Source: Desulfobacterales bacterium (lineage in GTDB: Bacteria; Desulfobacterota; Desulfobacteria; Desulfobacterales; 4be13). Taken from it: a stretch of DNA of 7,354 nucleotides. A model generated the notes under the pieces. That model worked only from the letters and a program-made list of their open reading frames with translations. It searched no databases and was not told the DNA's origin. Positions 7,301-7,354 of the stretch are shown in pieces. The stretch is taken from NCBI GenBank assembly GCA_029934695.1, contig JAOZLU010000353.1:1-7354 (forward strand), written 5' to 3'. The position numbers were made by a program, and so were the translations under genes. Position 1 is the first letter of the stretch; the number at the start of each line of letters is the position of its first letter.

Positions 7301-7354
7301 GTGAAGAATTAAAATTTTGTAGGGTGGGTGAAGAATTAAAATTTTGTAGGGTGG
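7301..7354. repeat. Two exact 27-bp tandem units at the window edge
   Basis: Bases 7301-7327 and 7328-7354 are identical 27-bp units. Each holds AATTAAAATTTT, with the self-complementary AAAATTTT at 7311-7318 and 7338-7345, followed by GTAGGGTGG, the first arm of the palindrome at 7256. The second unit ends at the last base of the window, so more copies may follow. I see no open reading frame here. Confidence 0.85.

Overview
The window looks like chromosomal DNA of a Gram-negative bacterium with a base composition a little above 50 % G+C by eye. It holds two protein-coding genes on the + strand and short palindromic or tandem repeats in the gaps. The SapC-family gene, the cysteine-free acidic giant protein with AVNDAP-type linkers, and the dispersed intergenic palindromes suggest a proteobacterium in the broad sense, for example a marine gammaproteobacterium or a Desulfobacterota member. 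This placement is an inference of low confidence; nothing in the window fixes the taxon.

Layout. Bases 1-6404 are the 3' part of one giant gene that enters from the left edge already in frame. The visible 2,133 residues consist of the tail of one repeat, ten complete repeats of 153-189 residues joined by V/I/M-N-D/S-x-P linkers (96-5093), a CADG-like / cadherin / CADG-like block (5094-6173), and an acidic tail of about 76 residues with a hydrophobic last stretch. This is a secreted, probably calcium-stabilised, surface or adhesin-like protein. Its N terminus is outside the window.

Bases 6405-6553 are intergenic. They hold two copies of a 43-bp unit, each carrying a CCTCCGAGGTTTT hairpin, at a 57-bp period. 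The second hairpin has a perfect 14-bp stem and a run of six T, so it looks like a rho-independent terminator. A clear AAGGAG ribosome binding site follows, then a SapC-family gene (6554-7249). After it, bases 7250-7354 hold a GGTGGGT...ACCCACC palindrome and two exact 27-bp tandem units that reuse its GTAGGGTGGG arm and run into the window edge.

Working together. In Campylobacter fetus, sapC lies with genes of the type I exporter of the S-layer protein. Here a SapC-family gene directly follows a giant, cysteine-free, calcium-type repeat protein. A plausible but unproven reading is that the two genes form a surface-protein locus, with the intergenic terminator setting a lower or separate level for SapC. 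No RNA gene, CRISPR array, transposase or clearly new system was seen.
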